Assembly (NCBI GenBank): GCA_024698705.1
Contig: JAILQX010000047.1
Coordinates: 1-64,000 of the forward strand
Source: Lachnospiraceae bacterium
GTDB lineage: Bacteria; Bacillota; Clostridia; Lachnospirales; Lachnospiraceae
DNA length: 64,000 bases
Direction of reading: 5' to 3'
Shown one piece after another: positions 18,034 through 25,915 of this stretch. Position 1 is the stretch's first letter; the number at the start of each line of letters is the position of its first letter. A model generated the notes under the pieces. It saw nothing but the letters and a program-made list of their open reading frames with translations, was not told the origin of the DNA and ran no database searches. The position numbers were made by a program, and so were the translations under genes.

Positions 18034-19260
18034 GTGCCGGTGATCGATGATAATGTATTTAAAGAAAAGTACATATTGCTTATTCCGGCGATGCTCGATG
18101 CGCATTTCCCCATCTTAAAGTACGCGTTTTATTCGCGCAACTACCATCCCGTCATCCTGGAAAATGAAGAAAATGTTATCGATACGGGCTTGAAGTACGT
18201 CAATAACGACATGTGCTTTCCGTGTATCCTGAATACGGGGCAAATGATAGATGCCCTAAGATCCGGCAAATATGACCCTTCCAGAACGCTTCTTCTCATG
18301 CCTACGGCAGGAGATGCCTGCAGGGGAGCCAATTATTTTGCTGTGGTCAGACGTGCGGTCGCCGGTGCCGGATTTGATGTAAAGGTAATGTCGCTCAATC
18401 TTAAGGGACTTGAAAAGGACAGCATGCTCAAATTGAATTACCGTATGGTAAAAAGGGCCCTTCTGGCGGCTTATTACGGGGATATCCTCATGATACTTTT
18501 AAACCAGACCAGGCCATACGAGTGTGTGGAAGGCGCTGCCAATGCTCTCCGGCAAAAGTGGATAGATATCATAGCCGACGACCTGAAACGCTACAGGCAT
18601 ATGTCCATCGGTCACATGATAAAGAACTTTGACAGGATCGCAGAGGACTTTTCGCTCCTTGCGAGGAAGGACATAAAAAAACAGCGCGTCGGTATAGTAG
18701 GTGAACTCTATATCAAATATTGCCACATGGGTAATTGTGACATGATAAGATTTCTTGAGGAACACGGCTGTGAAAGCCATACCAACGGCCTCAGCTGGTA
18801 CGCGATGTACTACATGGATTCCCATATGACAGGTTCGGCGGATTTCGAGAGTATGATGTATCGTATCGGACTGAAGCTGTTTGCCCGTATCCAGAATAAG
18901 ATGATCGCAGCCATAAGAAAATACGGCTTCTATACCATGGAAGGCTTCGAGATCATGAAGAAAGAAGCCGAAGGATATGTAAATCCAAATGACTGCATAG
19001 GTGACGGATGGCTCATCGGAGCGGAAGCGGTCGGACATGTTCTTCATGACTGTCCCAAGGTCGTTGCGATTCAGCCGTTTGGGTGCATGCCCAACCATGT
19101 TTGCGGCAGAGGGCTATATCCTTCGCTTCAGCGCAAGCTGCCGCAGGGGCATATCGTGAGTGTGGATACGGATTCGGGAGCATCCAGACTGAATATATAT
19201 AACAGGGTATCGGTACTCATACACGGGTCAATGAAAATTGGTGACAACGCTGACAAGTGA
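18034..19260 (+). CDS. 2-hydroxyacyl-CoA dehydratase-related (CoA activase-like) protein
   Basis: 408 residues. The sequence resembles the dehydratase-like portion (DUF2229 region) of large BadF/HgdC-type CoA-activase proteins: YVNNDMCFPCILNTGQMIDALRSGKY, LLMPTAGDACRGANYFAVVRRA and a late VAIQPFGCMPNHVCGRGL with several conserved Cys. These cysteines could hold a 4Fe-4S cluster. It stands alone, without the ATPase activase half or a dehydratase partner. Its role is therefore unclear; a redox or electron-activation function is only an inference. Start is GTG (18034, SD GAGGA), with a second GTG two codons later equally possible. Confidence 0.75.
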   Translation: MPVIDDNVFKEKYILLIPAMLDAHFPILKYAFYSRNYHPVILENEENVIDTGLKYVNNDMCFPCILNTGQMIDALRSGKYDPSRTLLLMPTAGDACRGANYFAVVRRAVAGAGFDVKVMSLNLKGLEKDSMLKLNYRMVKRALLAAYYGDILMILLNQTRPYECVEGAANALRQKWIDIIADDLKRYRHMSIGHMIKNFDRIAEDFSLLARKDIKKQRVGIVGELYIKYCHMGNCDMIRFLEEHGCESHTNGLSWYAMYYMDSHMTGSADFESMMYRIGLKLFARIQNKMIAAIRKYGFYTMEGFEIMKKEAEGYVNPNDCIGDGWLIGAEAVGHVLHDCPKVVAIQPFGCMPNHVCGRGLYPSLQRKLPQGHIVSVDTDSGASRLNIYNRVSVLIHGSMKIGDNADK

Positions 19261-19358
19261 AAAGGGCAGCTTAAGGAAAATTCTTATTTTACAAGGCATA
19301 TAAGCCGGTGACACACTGTGATGACAATGGTGTCATATGACTTTTTGCTTGATTGTTT

Positions 19359-19416
19359 CCGGTCAATATAAAAAAATACGATGACCCTCAGGGTCACATT
19401 AATTGAACCGGTTTTT
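19359..19416. terminator. Large hairpin, candidate terminator
   Basis: CCGGTCAAT (19359-19367) pairs imperfectly with ATTGAACCGG (19402-19411). Inside it lies the perfect TGACCCT-C-AGGGTCA (19382-19396). T5 follows on the + strand and an A7 run precedes the inner stem, so it could also end minus-strand transcripts. Confidence 0.5.
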
Positions 19417-19520
19417 ATCTGACGAGATGGGTGAATTGTCTGAAAATATTTTTTTTGAATTTTGTTGTTGACAGGATAGTCCATGTACATAATTAACAAA
19501 AATGATCCGAGTCAAACGAT

Positions 19521-19604
19521 TTATCCACACGAGGATGTCGGTACTTATCCACAATAAAAGCCCCAAAAACCTATTTATTCACGTAGATATCCACTTTATT
19601 CGCA
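19521..19604. promoter_or_regulatory. DnaA-box cluster
   Basis: TTATCCACA at 19521-19529 and 19545-19553 are perfect DnaA boxes. TTATTCACG (19575-19583) and TTATTCGCA (19596-19604) each differ from TTATNCACA at one position, and ATATCCACT (19587-19595) differs at two. All are on the + strand within 84 bp, followed by AT-rich DNA. Gene orientation does not flip here and no dnaA or dnaN is near, so this may be a regulatory or titration cluster rather than oriC. Confidence 0.7.
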
Positions 19605-19609
19605 AAAAA

Positions 19610-19636
19610 TTGACCAAAACGGTTACAAACGGTCAA
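19610..19636. promoter_or_regulatory. TTGACC-N15-GGTCAA dyad
   Basis: Same half-sites as in the trxB leader (15444-15460) but one helical turn further apart; overlaps direct repeats of GACCAAAACGG. Confidence 0.4.
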
Positions 19637-19765
19637 GACCAAAACGGGGGTGACTCTTTTGGCAAGAATGTCAAAATTGAACAAAATCGATCCTAAATCT
19701 TTACAAATCAAATTATAGACAATTTGTTAACAAATTATTAAATTGTCAGAATAAAGCAATCCACA

Positions 19766-19795
19766 TAGACAAATGATGCGAAAATGTGATAAAAT
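19766..19795 (+). promoter_or_regulatory. Possible hpf promoter
   Basis: TAGACA (19766-19771), 18-bp spacer, TAAAAT (19790-19795), about 70 bp before the hpf start. Confidence 0.45.
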
Positions 19796-19866
19796 AAATG
19801 CATGTTAGGCGGATGACACACCAATGTCCGATTTGACAAATAACCAGACAGAAGGGATTGATGTAT

Positions 19867-20394
19867 ATGAAGTTTATCATTAGCGGTAAGAACATCGACA
19901 TTACAGAAGGGTTAAGGAGTGCTGTAGAAGACAAGATCGGAAAACTTGAGAAGTATTTTGCACCGGATACAGAAGTTCACGTTACATTGAGCGTAGAAAA
20001 GGAGAGACAGAAAATCGAAGTAACCATCCCGGTTAAGGGAACGGTCATAAGATCCGAACAGATCAGCAACGATATGTATGTATCAATCGACCTGGTAGAG
20101 GAGATAATCGAGAGACAACTTAAAAAATATAAGAACAAACTCATAGAGAAACAACAGAATAAGGATTATTTCAGACCTGAATTTATCGAGAAGGATTATG
20201 TTGAAGATGAAGAGATACAGATAGTAAGAAGCAAGAAATTTGACATCAAGCCCATGTATCCCGAGGATGCATGTATCCAGATGGAACTTACGGGACACGG
20301 TTTCTTCGTATTTGTTAATGCTGAGACAGATCAGGTCAACGTGGTTTATAAGAGAAAAGGAAACACATACGGATTGATCGAGCCCGAGTACTAA
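19867..20394 (+). CDS. hpf: Long-form ribosome hibernation promoting factor
   Basis: 175 residues. The N-terminal S30AE/HPF domain (MKFIISGKNIDITEGLRSAV, about 1-100) is followed by a charged linker and the C-terminal dimerisation domain (about 120-175, KPMYPEDACIQMELTGHGFFVFVNAET). Long HPF dimerises 70S ribosomes into inactive 100S particles under starvation. The frame opens at a TTG at 19858, but the ATG at 19867 has AAGGGA nine bases upstream and gives the family N-terminus. Single gene with its own terminator, as usual for a stress-regulated HPF. Confidence 0.95.
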   Translation: MKFIISGKNIDITEGLRSAVEDKIGKLEKYFAPDTEVHVTLSVEKERQKIEVTIPVKGTVIRSEQISNDMYVSIDLVEEIIERQLKKYKNKLIEKQQNKDYFRPEFIEKDYVEDEEIQIVRSKKFDIKPMYPEDACIQMELTGHGFFVFVNAETDQVNVVYKRKGNTYGLIEPEY

Positions 20395-20438
20395 AACAGG
20401 TTGCGATCTGACATAAACCACCGCTTTATGGCGGATAT

Positions 20439-20470
20439 AAAAAGCACATCATTGCATGTGCTTTTTATAT
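20439..20470 (+). terminator. Terminator after hpf
   Basis: AAAAAGCACAT/ATGTGCTTTTT stem with a CATTGC loop; a short CCGC/GCGG hairpin precedes it. Confidence 0.9.
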
Positions 20471-20556
20471 TTTAAAAAATTTTTTTAATATTTTGAATAA
20501 AAAGCAAAACGTGATACGTTATTATAAACAGAGATGACAAACGATACGAAAGGGGA

Positions 20557-21084
20557 GTGGGGAAGATAGAATCGAAAGAAAGATTGTCCGGACTGATCGA
20601 TCAATATCAGAATTTGATCTTCTCTATATGTTATCGTATGACATCCGATTATTTTGCATCGCAGGATCTTGCGCAGGATACATTTCTTGAAGCATGGAAG
20701 CATTTGGATGAGATTGAAAAGGGGCGCGAAAAAGGATGGCTGGCCACGACGGCGAGCAACAAATGCATTGATTATCTGAGAAGATCAGAGAGAAAGAACA
20801 TGCCGATGGAGGAAATGGCACAAGAGCAGGCGAAGGATGATATTGAACAGGCCTATATTGATAAAGATGTAAGAAAGCAGCTCGAGCAGAATTGCAGAAG
20901 ATTAAAGGAACCGTACGGTACCGTTGCTTACATGTATTTTTATATGGAGAAGACGCCGAAGGAGATCGCCGGGCAGCTGGGCGAGAAGGAGGCGTCGGTC
21001 AGAAGCAGGATATACAGAGCGCGGGAACACTTGAGAGTCATTTACGGGCAGGAGGCCCGGGAAAGGAGAGACCGGAGTGGATGA
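20557..21084 (+). CDS. ECF-type RNA polymerase sigma factor
   Basis: 175 residues. Region 2 is clear (LIDQYQNLIFSICYRMTSDYFASQDLAQDTFLEAWKH) and region 4 carries the helix-turn-helix (TPKEIAGQLGEKEASVRSRIYRAREHL). Regions 1.1 and 3 are missing, as in extracytoplasmic-function sigma factors. The proposed GTG start lies almost on the ribosome site (AAAGGGGA), so a start a few codons later cannot be excluded. The next gene overlaps it and encodes a one-helix membrane protein, probably its anti-sigma factor. Confidence 0.88.
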   Translation: MGKIESKERLSGLIDQYQNLIFSICYRMTSDYFASQDLAQDTFLEAWKHLDEIEKGREKGWLATTASNKCIDYLRRSERKNMPMEEMAQEQAKDDIEQAYIDKDVRKQLEQNCRRLKEPYGTVAYMYFYMEKTPKEIAGQLGEKEASVRSRIYRAREHLRVIYGQEARERRDRSG

Positions 21085-21469
21085 GAAAGAATTACAGCGC
21101 ATGATAGAAGAGATAGAACAGGGCGAGATGGTTAAGGCACCCGGTTATCTCAAGCAGGAAATATTTGACAGGATCGATGAGCAGGAAAAAGAAAAGGTGC
21201 GTAAGATCCGCAATAAGAAACTGAATTTCGTTCTGTATACCATAGAAGTGGCTGCGGTAAGCATAGCGGCGGTGATACTGGTATTCATGGTTCCGATGTT
21301 ACACAGAGATGACAACATCGGCAAAAGTAACAATTACTATACCGAACAGATCCATAAGACACTGGACGAAGATGTGGCAAAGTACACGGACAGATTTGTG
21401 AACTGGATGGATTATGTCGGACCTGTGATCGATGATATAAAGGAGGAATATATAAATGAAAGGTTCTAG
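21077..21469 (+). CDS. Putative anti-sigma factor, single-pass membrane protein
   Basis: 130 residues: a cytoplasmic N-terminal part (about 1-52, acidic then Lys-rich), one transmembrane helix (about 54-76, FVLYTIEVAAVSIAAVILVFMV) and a short outer domain. No ZAS zinc motif is visible, so the anti-sigma role rests on operon position and topology. GTG start with AAGGAG nine bases upstream; it overlaps the sigma gene by 8 bases and the next gene by 14, pointing to coupled translation. Confidence 0.7.
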   Translation: MDEKELQRMIEEIEQGEMVKAPGYLKQEIFDRIDEQEKEKVRKIRNKKLNFVLYTIEVAAVSIAAVILVFMVPMLHRDDNIGKSNNYYTEQIHKTLDEDVAKYTDRFVNWMDYVGPVIDDIKEEYINERF

Positions 21470-22127
21470 AAGAAACGCATTTTGGACATTTTTATTTTCT
21501 TTTGTACCGGGATGCGCGGAAATGTACTGGGGATTTATGAAAATGGGAGTCAGCCTGCTGATCCCGTTTGTCGGAATAATATTTTTGGGGGTTATCTGTA
21601 ACATAGATGCGATCATCTGCCTGGATATAATCGTTTACATATACGCATTTTTCCATGCAAGAAATATGGCACACATGACTGATGAAGAGGTCAGGGATTG
21701 CAAGGACGAGCCGGTGGTTATCCTGGAAAATATCAAATGGGATAAGATCGTTTCAAAGTCCGGTGTGGCAAAAGTCGGAGGGATCCTGCTCGTATTGGTA
21801 GGTCTGTACAGCCTCGCATGGGTGGTATTCGAATTCTTACCGGACGGTCTGGGCATCGGTGAAGCTTATATACGTATATTGAGAGAGTGCCCGAGAGTAG
21901 TGACTGCGGTCCTGATAATCGCACTCGGTATATATCTTATATCAGGCAAGAAAAAAGACATGTTTTCCGATGAAGAGAATGCCGTTTCTGTACTTGCTTC
22001 CATGGATACGGAAAAGATCAAAGCCGATACGGATACAGTGATCGACACAGAACTTGTAAAGAAAGAGATCGCGGAAGAGAGCAAAGCCGAAACCGCAGAA
22101 GAGACAAAGGAGGAAACCAATGAATAA
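21456..22127 (+). CDS. Multi-helix membrane protein of the sigma operon
   Basis: 223 residues. The N-terminus resembles a TM2-type module (two helices with FVPGCAEMYWGFMKMGVSLL and a second helix, about 8-65). Two further helices follow (about 108-125 and 146-165), then an acidic Glu-rich tail (about 190-223). Perfect SD AAAGGAGG. No function known; its place behind an ECF sigma/anti-sigma pair suggests an envelope-stress role. It overlaps the next gene by 8 bases. Confidence 0.72.
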   Translation: MKGSRRNAFWTFLFSFVPGCAEMYWGFMKMGVSLLIPFVGIIFLGVICNIDAIICLDIIVYIYAFFHARNMAHMTDEEVRDCKDEPVVILENIKWDKIVSKSGVAKVGGILLVLVGLYSLAWVVFEFLPDGLGIGEAYIRILRECPRVVTAVLIIALGIYLISGKKKDMFSDEENAVSVLASMDTEKIKADTDTVIDTELVKKEIAEESKAETAEETKEETNE

Positions 22128-22434
22128 TGAGGTATTGCCTGAGGTCAGACCAAGACGCGTTGGGACGATATCGCTGGGGATCTCATTGGTCGGATTTGGG
22201 ATAGTTTATCTTCTGAGGATATTCTGGAGTGCATTTTCTGTGGTTGAAGTCATCAGATTCTGGCCTGTACTTCTGATCTTACTCGGAACAGAGATCCTGC
22301 TGGCGGGTATCGGAAAAAAAGAATTTGTGATCGACAAGGCGTCCGTGATACTTTTATTCTTATCGATAGGATTTGTGTATTGCCTGGCGGTCGTACAATA
22401 CGCGATAGAGATGGATCTGTGGTCTTCGATCTAG
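22120..22434 (+). CDS. LiaI/LiaF-like small membrane protein (DUF5668 type)
   Basis: 104 residues with three or four short helices. The pattern RRVGTISLGISLVGFGIVYLL followed by VIRFWPVLLILLGTEIL is the hallmark of the LiaF-TM/DUF5668 membrane module. In Bacillus, Lia proteins respond to lipid II antibiotics and membrane stress. As last gene of the sigma operon it supports an envelope-stress function (inference). Confidence 0.75.
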   Translation: MNNEVLPEVRPRRVGTISLGISLVGFGIVYLLRIFWSAFSVVEVIRFWPVLLILLGTEILLAGIGKKEFVIDKASVILLFLSIGFVYCLAVVQYAIEMDLWSSI

Positions 22435-22440
22435 ACTGTT

Positions 22441-22478
22441 AAGCCGAGAGTCCGGTAATTTCCGGATTTTCGGCTTTT
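22441..22478 (+). terminator. Terminator of the sigma operon
   Basis: AAGCCGA/TCGGCTT outer stem with inner TCCGG/CCGGA and a T run. Confidence 0.85.
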
Positions 22479-22539
22479 GTATTTCACCCTACGAAAAATA
22501 TCATTTATCAGTTATAATGGTCTGTGTGAGAGGTGTGAT

Positions 22540-24174
22540 ATGAAAATAATACTGACGAGGCTTTCTATCGGGATCATTATATTTCTTTTGTGCATGACAG
22601 GGATCGTGGCATGTTCAAAGTTCGGAAAAGATAAAAACGACGGTACGCTGACCGACGAGACTGACGGTAAGGGTGCGGATGGGAAAGGCAAAAAGAACAC
22701 CAAAAAGGGAAATAAGATGGATCAGGGCCCGTATATCGAATGGAATGCAACTGAAAAGCTCGCCGATAAGAAGCCCGAAAAGCTGAGCATCGATGCGGAT
22801 GATGCGAAGTATGTTCCGATTTCATTTGTCTGTGAAAAAGGGAAGGATGAAAACTACAACGGAAGTGACGGCGGTGCCGACTACGAATCCGTGAAGATAA
22901 GTGTATGCTATGATACGGTCGATGATCCCGCCGGATTAAAGGCAGAGGCGGAAGCAGGTGCGATACCCGCGATCATGGATGATTACAACGCGTGGGTCGA
23001 TGATACGGTGAAGAGCGAACTGGCGCGCGCCGTGGACGACTGGAATAAGTACAGAAAAAAGAATCCGGACAGTTATATAAACCTGACTCCCCATATCGGT
23101 CTGTATCTTACAAGGAGCGACACAAGAGTGATCAGCTTCATCTCGAGCGTTGACAGATACAACCGTGGATTTGCGGGCAATGATTATGTGTTCCATGGTC
23201 ATACATATGATGCAAAAAGCGGAAGGGAACTGTCACTCGCCGACTTCTTTACCGATACGGATAAGCTGGCTGAGCTTGTCTGCGTTGCAATGAGCGGCAA
23301 CTACGACGGATCAAAGGAGAAGCCGAAGTTTCAAACCGATGAGTACAAGGATTATATCAAAGCAAATATAGACGGCTGTCGTGATGACGGTAATTTCGCA
23401 TGGGCCGTGGATCCCGTGGGAGTGGAATTTGTTATAGTTTTCCTACAAAAGGACGATGATCTCACCAATAAGTACAGATACAGGGTATATGTTCCGTTTG
23501 CGATGTGCGACGGCATATTAAGAGACGACGCTTACCTGGTCGGATATGACAATATGACTTATATCAACAGCGATACGATCCCGATATTGTGGGAAAACGC
23601 AGTTGCCGTGAATAAAGCTGACTATTATGATACATTTCTTGTAAGAAAGGATGGCAAGGAGTATCTTTACCTGTGCAATGACAAAGAAACGGTCGTTTAC
23701 GCAAAAGGAAATGATTCACCGATCGGCAGGATGAACGGAGTAGCGACAAGTTTTTCCAACAGACCGTACAGTGCCGATCCCGATCCGAATCGATTTACCG
23801 TAAAGATGTTCGCCAATATCGTAAGGGAAGAGGATTTAAAGTCTGTTGCAAAGGTCGGGGATGACGGAGTGCCTGTTCTGCTGGAACCCTATCATCTTGA
23901 CGAATGGAATTTTGAACCGTTTATGGCCACAGAGGATTTTGAAGCCGAGATATTTGCCGATGAAAATGCCACCGAGCCCGAAATGGGGATCGTGAAGAAA
24001 CATACGATGCTCATGTTCTTTAGGACAGACGGTAAGACATACATCGACATGTGGATCGGGGACGAGTCGAAGATCGTCCGCCTTTACATCGGAGGTGATG
24101 ACGAAAAGGGCTGGACCGTGAACGGACATAAAATAGAAGATATAATCAAATTAAACACATGGATCGAGGAATGA
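22540..24174 (+). CDS. Lipoprotein with DUF3298-like domain
   Basis: 544 residues. Signal peptide with lipobox GIVAC (Cys near 26), a charged Lys/Asp-rich linker, then a domain resembling the DUF3298 region of RsiV-like proteins (TRSDTRVISFISSVDRYNRG, HTYDAKSGRELSLADFF, YRYRVYVPFAMCDG). The C-terminal third is unassigned. Such domains occur in extracellular sensors and lysozyme-binding anti-sigma factors, so it may sense something at the surface; this is inferred. The start is ATG 22540 with TATAAT at 22513-22518; earlier in-frame ATGs would spoil the signal peptide. Confidence 0.7.
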   Translation: MKIILTRLSIGIIIFLLCMTGIVACSKFGKDKNDGTLTDETDGKGADGKGKKNTKKGNKMDQGPYIEWNATEKLADKKPEKLSIDADDAKYVPISFVCEKGKDENYNGSDGGADYESVKISVCYDTVDDPAGLKAEAEAGAIPAIMDDYNAWVDDTVKSELARAVDDWNKYRKKNPDSYINLTPHIGLYLTRSDTRVISFISSVDRYNRGFAGNDYVFHGHTYDAKSGRELSLADFFTDTDKLAELVCVAMSGNYDGSKEKPKFQTDEYKDYIKANIDGCRDDGNFAWAVDPVGVEFVIVFLQKDDDLTNKYRYRVYVPFAMCDGILRDDAYLVGYDNMTYINSDTIPILWENAVAVNKADYYDTFLVRKDGKEYLYLCNDKETVVYAKGNDSPIGRMNGVATSFSNRPYSADPDPNRFTVKMFANIVREEDLKSVAKVGDDGVPVLLEPYHLDEWNFEPFMATEDFEAEIFADENATEPEMGIVKKHTMLMFFRTDGKTYIDMWIGDESKIVRLYIGGDDEKGWTVNGHKIEDIIKLNTWIEE

Positions 24175-24177
24175 CAG

Positions 24178-24459
24178 ATGAGTGAGATAAAAGAATACAA
24201 TATAGATCTGAAGAGTGTATTTTCGGTGGACGAACTGCACGAACTTTTGGCGGAGGTACTGCCGCTTCCGGATTACTACGGCGGTACATTGGATGCATTG
24301 TATGATGTACTTACGGATGAAGGGATGAACTGGAGCATTCATTTTACCGGAACGGACGAGGCGGAGGCCATACTCGGCAAATATATGCGGAACTTTAAGA
24401 AAATGTGCCGCAAAGCCGCAGAGTTCAATGAAGAGAGAGAGATAACCTTTGAGGACTGA
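24178..24459 (+). CDS. Barstar-family protein (RNase inhibitor-like)
   Basis: 93 residues with the barstar signature LPDYYGGTLDALYDVLTD in the middle and the pattern IHFTGTDEAE later. Barstar proteins bind and block small secreted ribonucleases of the barnase type. No barnase-like gene is beside it, so it may be an orphan immunity protein. It begins 3 bases after the lipoprotein stop and may share its transcript. Confidence 0.85.
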   Translation: MSEIKEYNIDLKSVFSVDELHELLAEVLPLPDYYGGTLDALYDVLTDEGMNWSIHFTGTDEAEAILGKYMRNFKKMCRKAAEFNEEREITFED

Positions 24460-24466
24460 ATCACAT

Positions 24467-25840
24467 ATGGATACAAAAAAACTGGGAATATACATACATA
24501 TTCCCTTTTGTGTGAAAAAATGCAATTACTGCGACTTTCTTTCGGATGTCGGAAGTGCGTCGCTTCAAAAAGAATATGTGGATGCGATGCTCAATGAGAT
24601 CGTCCTCTGGAACAGAGATGATGACACATTGAACGCACATGAGGTGTCTACGATATTCATAGGCGGTGGTACGCCTTCCGTCATAAAGGCTTCTTATATT
24701 GCGGACATACTGGATGCGATAAGACAGCGGTTTAATGTGAAAGTTGATGCGGAGATAACCATAGAGTGCAATCCCGGAAGTGCCGACAGGGAAAAACTGG
24801 CAGCCTACAGGGATGCAGGCATAAACAGGATAAGCATCGGTCTGCAATCCGCCAATGATGAAGAACTTAAGATATTGGGAAGAGTGCATGATCTTGCAAG
24901 ATTCGAGGAGACCTACAGACTGGCAAAAGAGGTCGGATTTGACAATATCAATGTCGATCTTATGAGTGCGATACCCGGACAGACTCTTGAGTCTTATCGT
25001 AATACTCTCGAAAAGGTCATCGCGCTCGGGCCGCAGCATATATCTGCTTACAGCCTTATCATCGAAGAAGGAACTCCCTTTTACGATATCTACGGGGAAG
25101 GCGGTACCGGGGAAGGCCATATCGGGGAAGGCGGTACCGTAAACGATAGTGCGAAGTTATATCCGCCGTTGCCGGATGAGGACCAGGAACGCGAGATGTA
25201 TTATCTGACGGAGGAGTTGCTTGCGGCAGCAGGCTACCACAGATATGAGATATCAAATTACAGTCTTGAAGGATATGAGTGCAGGCACAACAAAAGCTAT
25301 TGGGACGGCACCGAATACCTTGGTTTCGGACTGGGATCCGCAGGTTACATCTATGGAGTCAGATACAGCAATACATCCGATCTCGATATCTATATCAATG
25401 CATGCAATAATCTGAATGCGCCGCAGAGTGAGAGCTATTTTGAGTATTATACGGGTGTTGATGAGTATGACGAGCCCGATGAGGATGAGGCTAAAGAAGC
25501 ATCCGATGAAACCGGTAACGGTGAAAGCTTTGCAACGGCCGAAAGCGATCATCGCGACTTCTTAGAACTTCTCAAAAACGATGGTTTTCATGAAGGCGTA
25601 CACAGACTTTCCGTAAATGATAAGATGGAAGAATTTATGTTCCTGGGCCTCAGGATGATGAACGGCATATCGATGTCGGAATTCAAAAAGCGTTTTAACA
25701 GAGATATAAGAGAGGTTTACGGCAACTCTATAGACAAGCTTAAGGACGAAGGGCTGCTTGAAGAGAGTGAGGACATATTAAGACTGACACACAGAGGGAT
25801 AGATGTGAGCAATATCGCATTGGCCAATTTTTTGTTGTAG
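24467..25840 (+). CDS. hemW: Radical SAM haem chaperone HemW (coproporphyrinogen oxidase-like)
   Basis: 457 residues. Radical SAM motif CVKKCNYC (Cys15, 19, 22), with GGGTPS, ECNPGS, NRISIGLQS and NVDLMSAIPGQT following. HemW binds haem and is often misnamed oxygen-independent CPO. Two insertions are unusual: Gly/Glu repeats GEGGTGEGHIGEGGT near residue 212 and an acidic stretch (about 325-355, DEYDEPDEDEAKEAS type). An earlier TTG at 24449 would open the frame inside the previous gene; the ATG at 24467 gives the normal MDTKKLGIYIHIPFC. Confidence 0.92.
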   Translation: MDTKKLGIYIHIPFCVKKCNYCDFLSDVGSASLQKEYVDAMLNEIVLWNRDDDTLNAHEVSTIFIGGGTPSVIKASYIADILDAIRQRFNVKVDAEITIECNPGSADREKLAAYRDAGINRISIGLQSANDEELKILGRVHDLARFEETYRLAKEVGFDNINVDLMSAIPGQTLESYRNTLEKVIALGPQHISAYSLIIEEGTPFYDIYGEGGTGEGHIGEGGTVNDSAKLYPPLPDEDQEREMYYLTEELLAAAGYHRYEISNYSLEGYECRHNKSYWDGTEYLGFGLGSAGYIYGVRYSNTSDLDIYINACNNLNAPQSESYFEYYTGVDEYDEPDEDEAKEASDETGNGESFATAESDHRDFLELLKNDGFHEGVHRLSVNDKMEEFMFLGLRMMNGISMSEFKKRFNRDIREVYGNSIDKLKDEGLLEESEDILRLTHRGIDVSNIALANFLL

Positions 25841-25888
25841 TGCTTCCTGTTAAAGATATTTTGTGTTACGGATAATTCGTGTAAAAAA

Positions 25889-25915
25889 AGGATGGCGGGT
25901 TAATCCCACCATCCT
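25889..25915 (-). terminator. Terminator of the minus-strand lipoprotein gene
   Basis: AGGATGG/CCATCCT stem with inner CGGG/CCCA. The A7 run to its left is the T tract on the minus strand. Part of the stem is the last codons and stop of the gene. Confidence 0.8.

Larger units (their letters stand above)
19261..19866. other. 600-bp AT-rich gap with DnaA boxes and dyads
   Basis: No credible gene. It contains the palindrome ATGACA-ATGG-TGTCAT (19321-19336), a large hairpin (19359-19411), two perfect and two or three near-consensus DnaA boxes (19521-19604), a TTGACC-N15-GGTCAA dyad (19610-19636), a very AT-rich tract (about 19680-19745) and a promoter for hpf. A 64-residue frame across the boxes (19502) has no coding character. 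Confidence 0.7.

Noticed and set aside
19502-19696. 64-residue open frame across the DnaA boxes
   Set aside because: No ribosome site, unusual composition and no recognisable family; its bases are explained by the boxes and dyads.
19521-19745. Chromosomal replication origin
   Set aside because: DnaA boxes and an AT-rich tract are there, but dnaA/dnaN/gyrB are absent and gene direction does not change across the site; kept only as a DnaA-box cluster.
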